From positions 7,626,001 to 7,690,000 of the forward strand of contig OU015665.1 of assembly GCA_907165275.2 (NCBI GenBank): a stretch of DNA of 64,000 nucleotides, written 5' to 3'. Numbering within the stretch: the first letter of the stretch is position 1; every line of letters begins with the position of its first letter. Made by a program: the position numbers and the translations under genes. The DNA is from Zygaena filipendulae. Lineage: Eukaryota > Arthropoda > Insecta > Lepidoptera > Zygaenidae. This document shows, one piece after another, positions 49,218 to 60,386 of the stretch. The notes beneath the pieces are model-generated. The model saw nothing but the letters and a program-made list of their open reading frames with translations. It made no database searches and had not been told where the DNA came from.

Positions 49218-52200
49218 TTACTTTATCAGTTCTTCTGCCAATCCATTAAAATACTTTCTGATTTCTATTTTGATATCATTAACAGGCACTTCGGGCAGCG
49301 GCGGCTTCACTTTTCGGCCTGTGTTTTTCTTGTAAATGGGGCAAGTTTTGCCAGACCGTGTGTGGGTGGCGAGCGTTCTGTAAACCAATAACGTAGCTAT
49401 ATATTTAGATTCTCCTCAAAATAAAATAATAAAAATACACAAAATAAAACTTTCATATTGTGAGAAGTTTCATGCGATCGCATGTCTATTGCCACAAAAC
49501 CCTTATTTAAATTGAGTTTTGATGAAATAATAATAATCCACTTCACAACGCACAGATCTACTTGATCTCACACTAAGCTATATATAAGCTTCTTTCGGTA
49601 AACCAAGTAAACCTCGTATGTACGACATATTATTACGAATATTTTATATTATATATATACATATATACAGGCCCTGACTGGAAAGTGGAACCTTGTGTTC
49701 ATCACACAGAGTCCAATGGTCCAACCCCCACCGATAATCAAACCCGCAACCTCTTGATTAGCGGGTACCTAGGCATGGTAACCTACTATGTCAATCAGGG
49801 GGCTAAGATGCGCAACACGATAAAATTTTATCGAGCCATTTTATCGATTCTCGTCGACAAAGCCATACAATATGTCGACGAGAATCGATAAAATGGCTCG
49901 ATAAATTTTTATCGTGTTGCGCATCTTAGCCCGGCAGGCGTCGTAAATACAGCAGGTAAATACAAAATTAAAATTAGTTTTGAGCTTAAACAACGCGTGA
50001 TCATATTATACGAAAACGTTTTACGAGTATCAAAATTTTGACGAACCCAAAAGAGAACAGCATCACAACCTCCTTAATACATAAAACAAACTCGGATTTG
50101 CTACAGTCTTTATAACTTAAGAACGGCCGCAAGGCATTTAGTTCGCCATTTGTACCTTTTTGTGCAAGAAAGAATAAATAAAGCGGTCGTTTTCTCACTT
50201 TTCATGATTTTTGATTTGATGGATTTTACTCTGAAGGTAGGTATCTATACCTAATAGGTAAATATATATATTGTTATTTTATGTGCAATAAAGGATTAAA
50301 TAAATAAATAAAATAAATAAATAATAAATAAATTACCGTGAACCAAATACTGCCGTTAGTAGCTTCCTTAATGCTTTTTTGTAGTCGTTGAATTTTATTC
50401 TGTCGTACTCCTCTTTCATCATCCATGTCCTGCCACTTATTCCTATCTTTATCTGAAATTTGTCGTAGTAGCTAAATGAAATCGAACATTCATTATAAAT
50501 GGAACTTATATGAATAAAACTGGATTTGTTAACAACTATAGGTAAACTTAAAACATAATTTCGTTTAAAAATATTTAGGTATACTTATTATATCTTTGTT
50601 ATTTAGGTACTTATTGTTGTTTATTTTAAGTGGTGTTCAATAAAGAGTTTATTATTATTATTATTATTATTACTTAGGTATTTGAACGAACTTGTTTTTA
50701 ATGTTTCTTTGCGCGCAATTGCACAAGAACTATATAACTTTTACGAACTTCGCGATATAATAGGTATATCATATCTATAAGGACTCAAAATTATTCAGTG
50801 TTACCAAATCCTGCTGCCTGGTGTCTGGCGGCTTCCAAACGATCATATCCTTTTGGTTCGATTTGCTGCAGTCTGATTCGTTAGCGCGAGCCTGTGAGAC
50901 GCTGCTGCCTACTGCATCAAAACTGATTGATGTTTCGCTGGTAGATGAAGAACTTGATGAGTTCCAAGGCTCACAAGGCACAATTACTGATAATCCATAT
51001 TCATTTTGTGTCTCTGTGAAAGTTTAAATAGATAGATATATGTTTATTTTATATACCATGTAAAATTAATCGACAGACGTATTAAGGCTCTCGATAATTC
51101 ATGCTAAAATATCAGCTGCAGACAGGCAGCGGCTTGTATGCGTCCCTGCCCGCCCATACCACCATATCTCAAACAGTCATATTTTAAGCTTCGATCGAGA
51201 CTTCATCCATATTTAATTTCGACTTTACGTGCTGCATGTAAAATTATTATTATAAACAAAATTTCTATGTAAGGTCACAACGACATTGTTGCAAACGGTG
51301 ATTGAGCCTGCAAGTCAGGGCGTGTAGTCGAAACATTATTTGTAACTAGTAAAAAAATACTCTTAAATTAAAATCCTTATAAAAATGCGGGTTTACGCGA
51401 CTTAGATAATTACTTAGACTTAGATAAGACTTATCGGTGCATGCATTGGTAGCAGTAGGTACAAAGCAAAAGGGCGCTTTATGTACACTTACAACGTGTT
51501 AATGAATTAACTGAAAACCTGATACACCCCATTTAAAAAAATTAATGTCGAATAAATTTACACTTTAAAAGTTATTCAACATTAGTTTGTAGGTGACCTA
51601 TCTACGAAATTCCAAGCGCTACGTCCGCGCCTACCAGTTCGATTTTTTTGCTGCGGGCGGCGTACGTGCCAAATATGGTATTATAAATAATTTAGACCGG
51701 GGCTAGTAAAAATGAAAAAATGTAACCTATATTAAAACATAGTGCGATCGATTTGCTAGTTGATTCTGAGCAAACTACTTTCTAGTTTTCAGTTAATTCA
51801 TTAACACGTTGTACCTATATAATTTGCCGAAGCGTCGTTTGCTTGAGCGCACATTTCTTGGGAATAAAGTTTGCGCATTTGTATAAACATAAAAGTGAAA
51901 CGTCTCGCTGACTATACATGAAACCTCGAAAATTACCTGACCTATGAAGTTGAATTTTACAGTTACCTATATTATAGGACAAGATTTACACGACTTCCCG
52001 CGGTAATTCCCATATAACCGCACGGTATTTAGCAACACAATGAGAAAGAAATATTTGCATATCTTTTAACACTTGATATTTTTCCCTTGAATCTTTATTA
52101 TCCAGACTTTATAACAATTAACGATGCATGATTAGATGACGTCACCCAAGCCCCGCGACATGGCGGTGTTCAAACAGGATAGATTTTATCGATAAAATTA

Positions 52201-55200
52201 TCGAATGTTATTTTACAATTTAATTCTAACATTTCTAAGAATTATATCTGCCTAAGGTTATTTATTATATTTTTTTGGAACGTAGTTCCATATCTGTATT
52301 CGTATCTACGGATGGGAGCAAAGATTAATTTCGCGTCACGACGTCATAAGTGCGCCATAGAAGTTGCGCGCTTTTCGGTTAGTGGTTTTTGTAACGAAAG
52401 ACCTTAACTCGTAAACTACGAGGTGCAGAAACTACGTTTCAATCACCCTTTTTTTATTTTATTTATTTAAATTCAAAAAATACATGCATATTCCCTATTG
52501 GTCGTAAAGTGGCTCTTGATACACCGCTCTTACGTTTACAATGCAGCTTATTTAACACGCACCTGTGCTTTTTATGGCTGATTTAAACTTCCATAAAGTA
52601 GATAAGTAAGTAAGTTCAACTTACCAACTTACTTACTTAATCGAAAAGTAGTAAGCAACGTCCAAATGGTGAACATCCACACATCCATCCGAAGGGGGGG
52701 TCACGGGTGACATGATCCCCCCAAAATCCATTTTTTTTTTATTTGTGTATGCATTATCACTGTATGTGCAATTAATTTATTGTATCAGTATATGTAAAAA
52801 GCTAATTTTAGTCACAATAAAATAGCAAAATTAATAAAATCCTGACATGAAGTATGTTAAAAAAAAATGCAGTAAAGATACGAGTTATATTTTAATGTAA
52901 TAAACTTTAAAAGGTGCTCAGCCTGTAAGTAATTTATAAATATTTATAAGGTTATATAGCTGTTATTAAGTTATGTAATTGTATAAAACTTTATTTATAT
53001 CAATAAAAGTATTTAATAAAAAAATAAAAAAGTCGATATGATATTTTATTATTAGTGACCCCCCCAAAATTTCAGGCTGCGGCCGCGCCTGCATCCATAA
53101 GTAAATTCAACAATACATTTCTTCACTTACTTGTCGGTCGCCGTCAAAACGCTGGTTTCTATCCCGTGGCAAGTTCTTACTTAATCTCTTACTTACTTGC
53201 CGGTCGGCGTCCACACGTGGTTTTTACCTTTCTTATGGGTTATAAGTCGGCCATTACATTTAGTACATAACCGCAAAAGTACCGTTCTTAGGACTTAATT
53301 AAAATTATGGCATTCGAACGTATTGAAGCCTTCGACAGTTCATGCCTATATGTTATTATAAAAATAACACATTGATAACTCACAGAGAAAACCTCAAATA
53401 AAAACATGTGCTTAGATACGCGGGTGAATGACATTTGACATTTGACAATAATTTTAAATTAAATAATTTATTATAGGTATCCAATTAAGCCAAATTTTCC
53501 GGTCTTCGTATGTTCATGGGATGACCAATACCTACAGCAGTTTAAACCGTAGCAAATAAACTTTGACCGATACAATCTCGTCCCATTAGAAAACAACAGG
53601 TACTTATATTGAACTCACCTTTATATTGTCCTGACAGTATCAACAGCGTTTGTGCTGTGTCATATGCGAGGATCTTGTCTATCCCTGCAAATAAAATTAT
53701 TTCAAAATTACTCCTTATGTTAGGCGTACCAGTTTAATATCTATAGTCTACACATTTTTTAGTAATTTTTATGCTGCGCGCCGCAAGCACCGAGTTTTAG
53801 TACCTATTCTTCGTAGTACCATATCCACATTTGGCCACATAACCATGTGACCTCGCAAACTACCTAACATAATCTACTTACTCGATCGGCAAACGTAATT
53901 CATTCAGTTTACTAGCTGTGCCCTGCGGTTTCACCCGCGTGAGTTTTGGAATTTCTATGTCATACGTACCTAACTACCTACCTCTAGATCAACATATGTA
54001 TAATGTAATGAGACATGCTTTAGTTCTGTATATTTGTTAATAATTCTATTAAAAGCTTTTGAGTGTCCCGCCATGTTTTAGCGAATGTTAAATATCCATA
54101 ATCCGTTGTTAAACTTAATTGCTGCTATACTTAGGTCCGTTAAATGGATAACAATCGCGATAGATTGACATAATAGTATTATTTTACTGAATTTTGGTTT
54201 TTAGTCCGTCCTGTAGGACAGTTATTCATAAAAATGTTAGGCACGTTTTTTTCTTTTTTTAGTTACTTAAGCAAAAAATAACAGAGATACGTTGAGTCGA
54301 AATGTCGTGTGACATCACAAGCAGGTACAGTTTTTACATGCATATGACGTTACGAGCCCTCACTCCTTAACTTTAATATGCTTTTCCAAGTATATTTTCA
54401 TTAATTTGAAAAAGCAAAATATACGTATCCATTATTTTTTTATTAGCTAACTGACGGACTAAATAGAGTTTAGAAGAAAAAATAGTCAAATAGCCTATTG
54501 AATAAGAAGAAGAAGAAGACTGTTAGTTTACTGTATGGAGGGTACTTCTACCCTCCATAGTTTACTACACTACACAGGAACAAGATGGCCGTGGCGTGAC
54601 CTACAAGCGTTGGACTCTTCCGTTAATTTTCGCCATCCTTCGTTTTTGTTAGCCGTTGTTACGGCATTAGTTTTTTGTTCTCAACTCTTTGAATTTGGTA
54701 ACAAGATAAATAATAATTTCCTTCTCGTTTAAAGAAAAATTCAGCCCGCGTGATTTCTTCGATATTATTTAAGAAACAAGAAGTAACACACGGTTCCTAC
54801 ACATAAAAATAACACCACAGAACACCTTTTTCTAACACATAAAAAACAAAACAACAATGCGAAAACACAAGATAACCTCAAACTCAACAGAGAACAAAAT
54901 GTTATGACCGTACTGTAGTGACTGTGATTGTAATGCTATCTTTGGTTAATGGTTAGGTATGACCCATATACTCTTTGGTATGACCACTGAGCAAATAATC
55001 ACTACATTTTTAAAGAGTCGGCACTTTCATACTAATCGCAGTGGTTATATACTCTTATTACTCTTTGACTAATCGCTTAAATCTATGAAAGCATTTTGTG
55101 CCAACCTTAACCTCACTAATGTAAGACAAGGTCAGGGGGATTTGGTTAGACACCCCAAAGTTGGTAAGGAAGTTATTGCATAGATCCATAGTATTTTTTA

Positions 55201-58200
55201 CTTCAAGGCAGTGTCGCTGGGCGGTTATAGATAACACTCATTCAACCACCAAAATGAAATGCAACCCGATTTCTAAATAATTCTACGAAATACATGGTAT
55301 TTAAATCAGTCGCCTTACAATAGTGTCGTGCCGTTTGCACTATCCCGAGTTATGTTTGCCTGAATTCTATTTAGTACAGGTTTACACGGACGACAAATAT
55401 CTATATAATATAATCTCGCACAATCCATGCAATGTAAAGCATGGTAATATAATGATGAGACGACCAACCAGTCACTAAGAAATCATGTATCATCTCTTCA
55501 ATGTGAGCTTTACGTTATGATCTCTAATCCATGTGGCTTCGCATTGTTCTGTCATGAGGGTCTGGTCTACCCAGATGAGTAGTGACCCTCCCTGGTCGTC
55601 TACAGCTCCGATCTGAACACGTCTGATCGTGTCCTGGTGTCTTACCTTATTCCGATTTACCCTGCAAGCTCTAGTCTGTCTCGAGCCTGCGTGCATGCCG
55701 TAAATCAAGGTTTCTTTTACCTTTCCTGACACCAGTCGGACATGGGGGCTGTGCCCCCACGAGGACCTCCTCCTTCCCCTTAGTCCTGCCCATTCCCAAC
55801 TTCTTGTAGACGACCTTACAATGATTCGCCTGTGTGCTTACGGTACACACCCATTTGAGCCTGGGGCTCCCAGTTCAATGTCCTTGACTACCAAATGTAC
55901 ATTGTACTGCAAGATTGAACTTATTATAGATTATGGAGTTTCCTAGTGACTAGTCAGTCGCTTCACCATTCTCTGAATCTATTGTATTAGAATGTCGACT
56001 ACACTATAATATTAGTGACGACTCACCCAGTGCCTTTGTAACTTACTTCGGGCCGGACGACCTCACCTTACGCTACCCTTTCCGGCATTGCCTCTAATCC
56101 GCGCGGTCCCGATCGTCCTGCCCTTTATTCGTCAATCCAGTCTTTCCTTTTACACTCCGAGCTGGACTACCTCACCTTTACGCTGCTTGTTTAGATATTG
56201 TCTATTCCACGCGCGGTCGCGGTCGTCCCGTGCTTGTATGTCCCTCTACCCACACTTTGTTGAAGCATAAGCAAAGTGTTGCCACACCACAAAATATAGA
56301 TTGACAGTACAATAATTAGTGTTGATACAAACCAATTGTTACAAAGCAAATCGCGCTGTGCGCGACAAATAGTGCTCATTTTCAAAGCAATGCCATCACA
56401 TACAATTACATTTTGTTTTGGTTGGTTTAGAATGTGACTATGTGAGTAATGATTTGAGAGTTATTCACCTAATATGTGATTTCGTTTAATGGTCTGTTAA
56501 ATTATTATCATGGGACATAAAAAATTAATAGTGCCGTTAGCATCCCTGTTAATTTGAATTTATAATTTGGTAATGCCTCATTTAGAGAATAACTAACATT
56601 GTACGGTGAAACTAGACCTAAAAATCATTGCTTGCGGCTCCACGTGCCCGGAGGTTTAGTTTGCTGACGTCGCTTCCGGGCTCATAATAGGTACTTTACG
56701 CTTTAAGATTCAAATAGTCAAAACTCGACTTTCCGTGAACAAAGCCTAAGTTTCAAATTAGACTCTAAGAATAACAGTTGTTCTTCACAGTTGTGAAAAA
56801 TCGTATTCCATTAAATAATTAATTTTATCTTTGCATAACGCGCATACAAATATACCTACCTAATAAATATTTCAGATTTGAGCAAATAGCGTGCTGTCAT
56901 TATTTTTTAATTACGTTTGTTATAAACCTTGTTGTTATAATACGATTGTAATAAATCTTTCAATAATTAGAATTTAGAGACAATAACAGTTTTCTTGATA
57001 AGTATTCTGAAATTCGTAATCTATACATCTATATAGATATATATAAATAAAACTGAAGTGTCTGTTTGTAATTTCAAATTAACAGCTTTTCACTAAATGC
57101 ATAGAAAAGTATATACGATAATCACATAAAAAACCATCTTTTAAGATTTTTCTCTGTCTGTCTGTCTGATTGTTCCGGCTAATCTATGGAATGGCTGGAC
57201 CGATTTTGACGGGACTTTCACACAGATAGCTAATGTTATAAGGAGTAACTTAGGTTACTTTTTATTCCCGCGGCAACTTCGACATTAACGCAGGTGAAAC
57301 CGCGGGGAACAGTCAGTTTAACTTAAAAATCAAAAGGTGCAGAGTTACTCCGACACGTTATAAGTGTTACAGAGTACCGACCACCGCAGCAACCGGCTAC
57401 GCGCCAAAATCTAACGTGTTTTTAGGTAGATTTAAGTGTAAGTATTTTCTATGATTGATTTATGATAATTCAAAACAAAATAAAATTATTATATTCTATA
57501 CATTAAGAAAGCTAAATTTTCCGGTCATTGTATGTTCATGGGATGACCAATACTTATATAAGCGAATAAGCTTTGACCGACACAATCGATGATAGCTCAG
57601 TGGTTGGTGCGGTTGGTTAACAGCGATGATAGCTCAGTGGTTGGTGTGTTCGGATCAAACGCCGCAAGTCGTAGGTTCAAACCCTAACAATGAGCTTGAG
57701 CTGTCGGTGAAGGAAAACATCGTGAGGAAACCATAGCATGGTGGTAGGGCGCTCTCTAGTGCCCGGCTGGCTAGCTACTACCTTCAAGTTGCAAATCTGT
57801 CGCCAAGCACCTAACGGTGTGTTCCGGCAGCCTCACTTGAAAGCCAGTTCCCATTCCCATTCCAGGTCGGTAACGCACCTGCAAGCCTTCTGCTGTTGCA
57901 GATGTCTATGGGCGGCGGTAATCACCTGCCCCCTATGACATTAAAAAAAAAACTTCCCCCAACTTCCCCCTTCCTACAACAGGTACCTATATTGAACTCA
58001 CCTGTATATTGCCCTGACATTATCATCATAGTTTGTGATGTGTCATATGCGAGGACCTTGTCTATGCTTGCAAATAAACTTTTGCAAAATTAGGTACTCG
58101 TTATGTTATGCCTGCCTGTTTAATGATTATAGTCTACACACTTTTTAGTATTTATTAAGCTGCGCGCCGCAAGCACCGAGTATTGGTATTCTTCATAGTA

Positions 58201-60386
58201 CCTACCATATCCACATTTGGCCAAATAACTATGTGACCCCGCAAACTACCTAACTTAATGTACTTGCTCGATCGGCAAAGGTGCTAGCTGTGCTCTGCGG
58301 TTTCAACCATGTGAGTTTCGGAATTCCCGCAGGAACTCCCAATTTTCTGTAATACAAACCTTTTCCTGATAATTATGAACTCAAAAAAAAATCTCATTGT
58401 CCCAGTTATTCTCGAGTTATAGCGAGGCTAACGAACAGCAGTAACATATACCTACTATTGTATGAAAGACTAGCTTTTGGCCGCGACTTCGTCCGCGTGG
58501 TAGTCGAATAGGTACGACATCGAAGAAGTTAAACGAATAAATCAAGATCATATATCATATATAATAAAAAAGGAAACTGACTAGCTGACCGTTTTTAACA
58601 AATATAGAAATTTCTGGACCTGAAATGTCTTCCAAGAAAACACGTTGTTCCATGCAAACTTTGCAATCCTTTTTCACCCGCATGTGGGTTGAATTTTCCA
58701 AAATCCTTTCTTAATGCACACCTACGTCACTTAAGGAATATGTTTCCATGTTTCTAGACCCAGCCGTTTTAGCTGCGTGTTGATTGATTATAAATCTATA
58801 CTAATACTAGCTGTGCCCCGCGGTTCCACCCGCGTGAGTTTCGGAATTCCCGTAGGAACTTCCTTTAGGGGGATGAAAAATAGATAGTAGCCGATTCTCA
58901 GACCTACTGAATATGCATATAAAATTTCATGAGAATCAGTCAAGCCGTTTCGGAGGAGTATGGGAACGAACATTGCGACAGGAGAATTTTATACATATAT
59001 TAGATTATAAAGAGCAAAAGTTTGTGAGTATGTGAATTTGTGACGTTGTAAGGGGTAATCTCTGGATCTAATGAACCGATTTTGAAAATTCTTTCACTTA
59101 TAGGAAGCTACAGTGGGCCTGAGTGTAATAGGTTACTTTTTAATTCGGAATTCCCTCGGGAACTCCGAATTTCCCGCGGGTAAATCCACGGGGAACAGCT
59201 ATCTCTAGATCTACTGAACCAATTTTGAAAATTACTTAAATTGTAGAAAGCTACAGTGATCTCGAGTGACATAGGGTACTTTTTATTCCGGAATTCCCGT
59301 GACAACTCCGGAGTTTGTGAGTTCGTGTGTTTGTGAGATTGTAGGGGTAATATCTGGATCTACTGAACCGATTTTAAATTTTTATTCATTTATAAGAAGC
59401 TACAGTGATCCTAAGTGACATAGGGTTTTTATTCCGGAATTCCCGCGGGAACTCCGGAACTCCTCATCCTAAACTTTAATGCGCTTTATCCCTGTATATT
59501 TTAATATATTTAAAAAAGCAAAAAATACGTGTCTATTGTTTTTTTATTTTCTAACTGACGGACTAATTAGAATTTTGATTTTCAAAAGTAGTCCACATCC
59601 CTATTCTTTGAAATTGCCGTTATTGTCTTCGCTATAGGAATAAAATATAACCAACTCGCAATAGTATACCTACTTGCATGGTAATTTAAGGATAAAATTG
59701 GGAATGTGCGCGCTAGTCTCCTGCAAAATGGGATTCAGGTCAGTACAGCGCGGAAAAATTTTGTATTTGATATGGAAATTTTGAACTTATTCCGGAACAC
59801 CGTTAGGTGCTTGGCGACAGATTTTCAATTAAAAGGTGGTAGCTAGCCAGCCGGGCACTAGAAAGTGCCCTACCACCATGCTATGGTTTCCTCACTGTGT
59901 TTTCCTTCACCTACAGCTCAAGCTCATTGTTAGGGTTTGAACCTACGCCTGCGGCGTTTGATCCGAACGTATACCAACCACTGAGCTATCATCGCTGTAA
60001 GTATTTTGAATTTCGTACTTTAACCTAAAAATGAAAAGATGCAGAGTTCTCCGACTCATAGTATTACCGGTTACGTGCTAAAACTCAAACGTGTCTTTTG
60101 GTAGATTTAATGCAATAGAGTGTAATTATTTTCTATGATTCATTTATGAAAATTCAAAACAAAATCACATACTCATCCCAAAAAATATTATTCATCTCCA
60201 GAATTCAGAGAAGGTACTGGGAGGGAGGCAAACCTTTAAACCTAATTCTTCTATCCCCCTTTTCAACCTGACTTCATCTAAAGCCTTTCCGTTTTCTATA
60301 ATTGTAAATTAGAAGTTTCATAGAAAAAAGTATTAAAAATATTAAAACAACTGCTTACCGCATTCTCTTTTGATTACTTCACTCAT
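49218..60386 (-). CDS. Small BEN-domain protein, five exons
   Basis: Reconstructed from splice sites and phase on the - strand: 60386-60359 (ATG, MSEVIKREC), 53684-53619 (GIDKILAYDTAQTLLILSGQYK), 51013-50805 (Ser-rich linker), 50452-50337 and 49377-49218. Every junction keeps frame; 579 nt, 192 aa. Exons 4-5 encode a C-terminal BEN domain: IGISGRTWMMKEEYDRI, YKKALRKLLTAVFGSRTLATH, SGKTCPIY, then PPLPEVPVNDIKIEIRKYF. BEN domains bind DNA or chromatin partners; short single-domain proteins of this kind (the Insensitive/Elba type in flies) act as repressors or insulator factors, so a nuclear role is inferred. The final AAG TAA also forms a perfect donor (AA|GTAAGT), so a further exon cannot be excluded. 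Confidence 0.82.
49520..49798 (-). repeat. tRNA-derived SINE (BEN intron 4 flank)
   Basis: Reverse copy of the SINE at 30735: the ATT tail (as 'aataataat') is at the left, then 'cacagatctacttgatc', 'gactggaaagtggaacc' and the tRNA-like head at the right ('aatcaaacccgcaacctc'). It lies upstream of the last BEN exon. Confidence 0.65.
49801..49931. repeat. Near-perfect long hairpin
   Basis: Arms of about 58 bases: GGCTAAGATGCGCAACACGA... at the left and ...TCGTGTTGCGCATCTTAGCC at the right, with a 13-base loop around 49865 and about one mismatch. It abuts the SINE head. A MITE-like foldback element. Confidence 0.75.
51014..53479. other. BEN intron 2: no exon recognised
   Basis: AT-rich. Near 52690-53080 the motif 'gtgac..ccccccaaaat' occurs at both ends of an AT-rich stretch (about 52707 and 53057), suggesting an insertion with flanking duplication. 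Nothing coding was found. Confidence 0.4.
53480..53906. repeat. Duplicated block A (contains BEN exon 2)
   Basis: Matches 57495-58285 along its length ('ttttccggtc..cgtatgttcatgggatgaccaat', exon 2, 'gctgcgcgccgcaagcaccgag', 'actcgatcggcaaa'). This copy has an intact acceptor and donor. Confidence 0.8.
53907..57494. other. BEN intron 1, right of exon 2: repeats and a GC-rich segment
   Basis: Contains an 'actagctgtgccc' fragment (53911-53960), a - copy of the 27895-type repeat (about 54230-54470), a small palindrome (TATGGAGGGTA, about 54534-54559), a GC-rich unidentified segment (about 55480-56250) and a - copy of the 'cccgcgg' family (about 57150-57315). Confidence 0.45.
55480..56250. other. 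GC-rich segment of unknown origin
   Basis: Richer in GC than its surroundings. A 70-base motif appears twice in diverged form (about 56058-56128, 'ctcaccttacgctacc', and about 56168-56238, 'ctcacctttacgctgc', each followed by 'cgcgcggtc'). A palindrome 'ggggctgtgcccc' is at 55746. The 80-codon - strand ORF (55490-55732) is not a recognised family. Probably part of a retroelement. Confidence 0.4.
57586..57952 (+). repeat. Second tRNA-derived SINE family, + copy
   Basis: The head contains TAGCTCAGTGG (A box) and GGTTCAAACCC (close to a B box). The first part of the head (GATGATAGCTCAGTGGTTGG) is present twice, about 36 bases apart. The body runs through 'accatagcatggtggtaggg' and 'ctgtcgccaagcacctaacg' to an A-rich end. 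Confidence 0.7.
58002..58067 (-). pseudogene. Decayed duplicate of BEN exon 2
   Basis: 66 bases, the same length as exon 2, still open (IDKVLAYDTSQTMMIMSGQY) and still followed by a GTGAGT donor. The acceptor AG is changed to AA; the nearest AG is one base later and would shift the frame. It may once have been an alternative exon. Confidence 0.7.
58282..59610. repeat. Cluster of 'cccgcgg' family and other repeats (BEN intron 1)
   Basis: A + fragment at 58282-58345, a + copy at 58805-59005, and three reverse fragments at about 59020-59205, 59205-59320 and 59325-59460 with recurring 'ctggatctactgaaccgat' and 'tttttattccggaattccc'. A - copy of the 27895-type repeat follows at 59450-59610. Confidence 0.6.
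59790..59998 (-). repeat. Second tRNA-derived SINE family, - copy
   Basis: Reverse complement of the head and body of the SINE at 57586-57952 ('cgttaggtgcttggcgacag', 'ccaccatgctatggtttcct', 'gggtttgaacctacg'), lacking its 3' part. Confidence 0.7.

Larger units (their letters stand above)
57495..58285. repeat. Duplicated block B (decayed copy of BEN exon 2)
   Basis: Same sequence as 53480-53906 but split by a tRNA-derived SINE (57586-57952). It lies between BEN exons 1 and 2 in the gene. Confidence 0.8.

Noticed and set aside
55490..55732. 80-codon - strand ORF in the GC-rich segment
   Set aside because: No recognised domain; it lies in probable repeat DNA.
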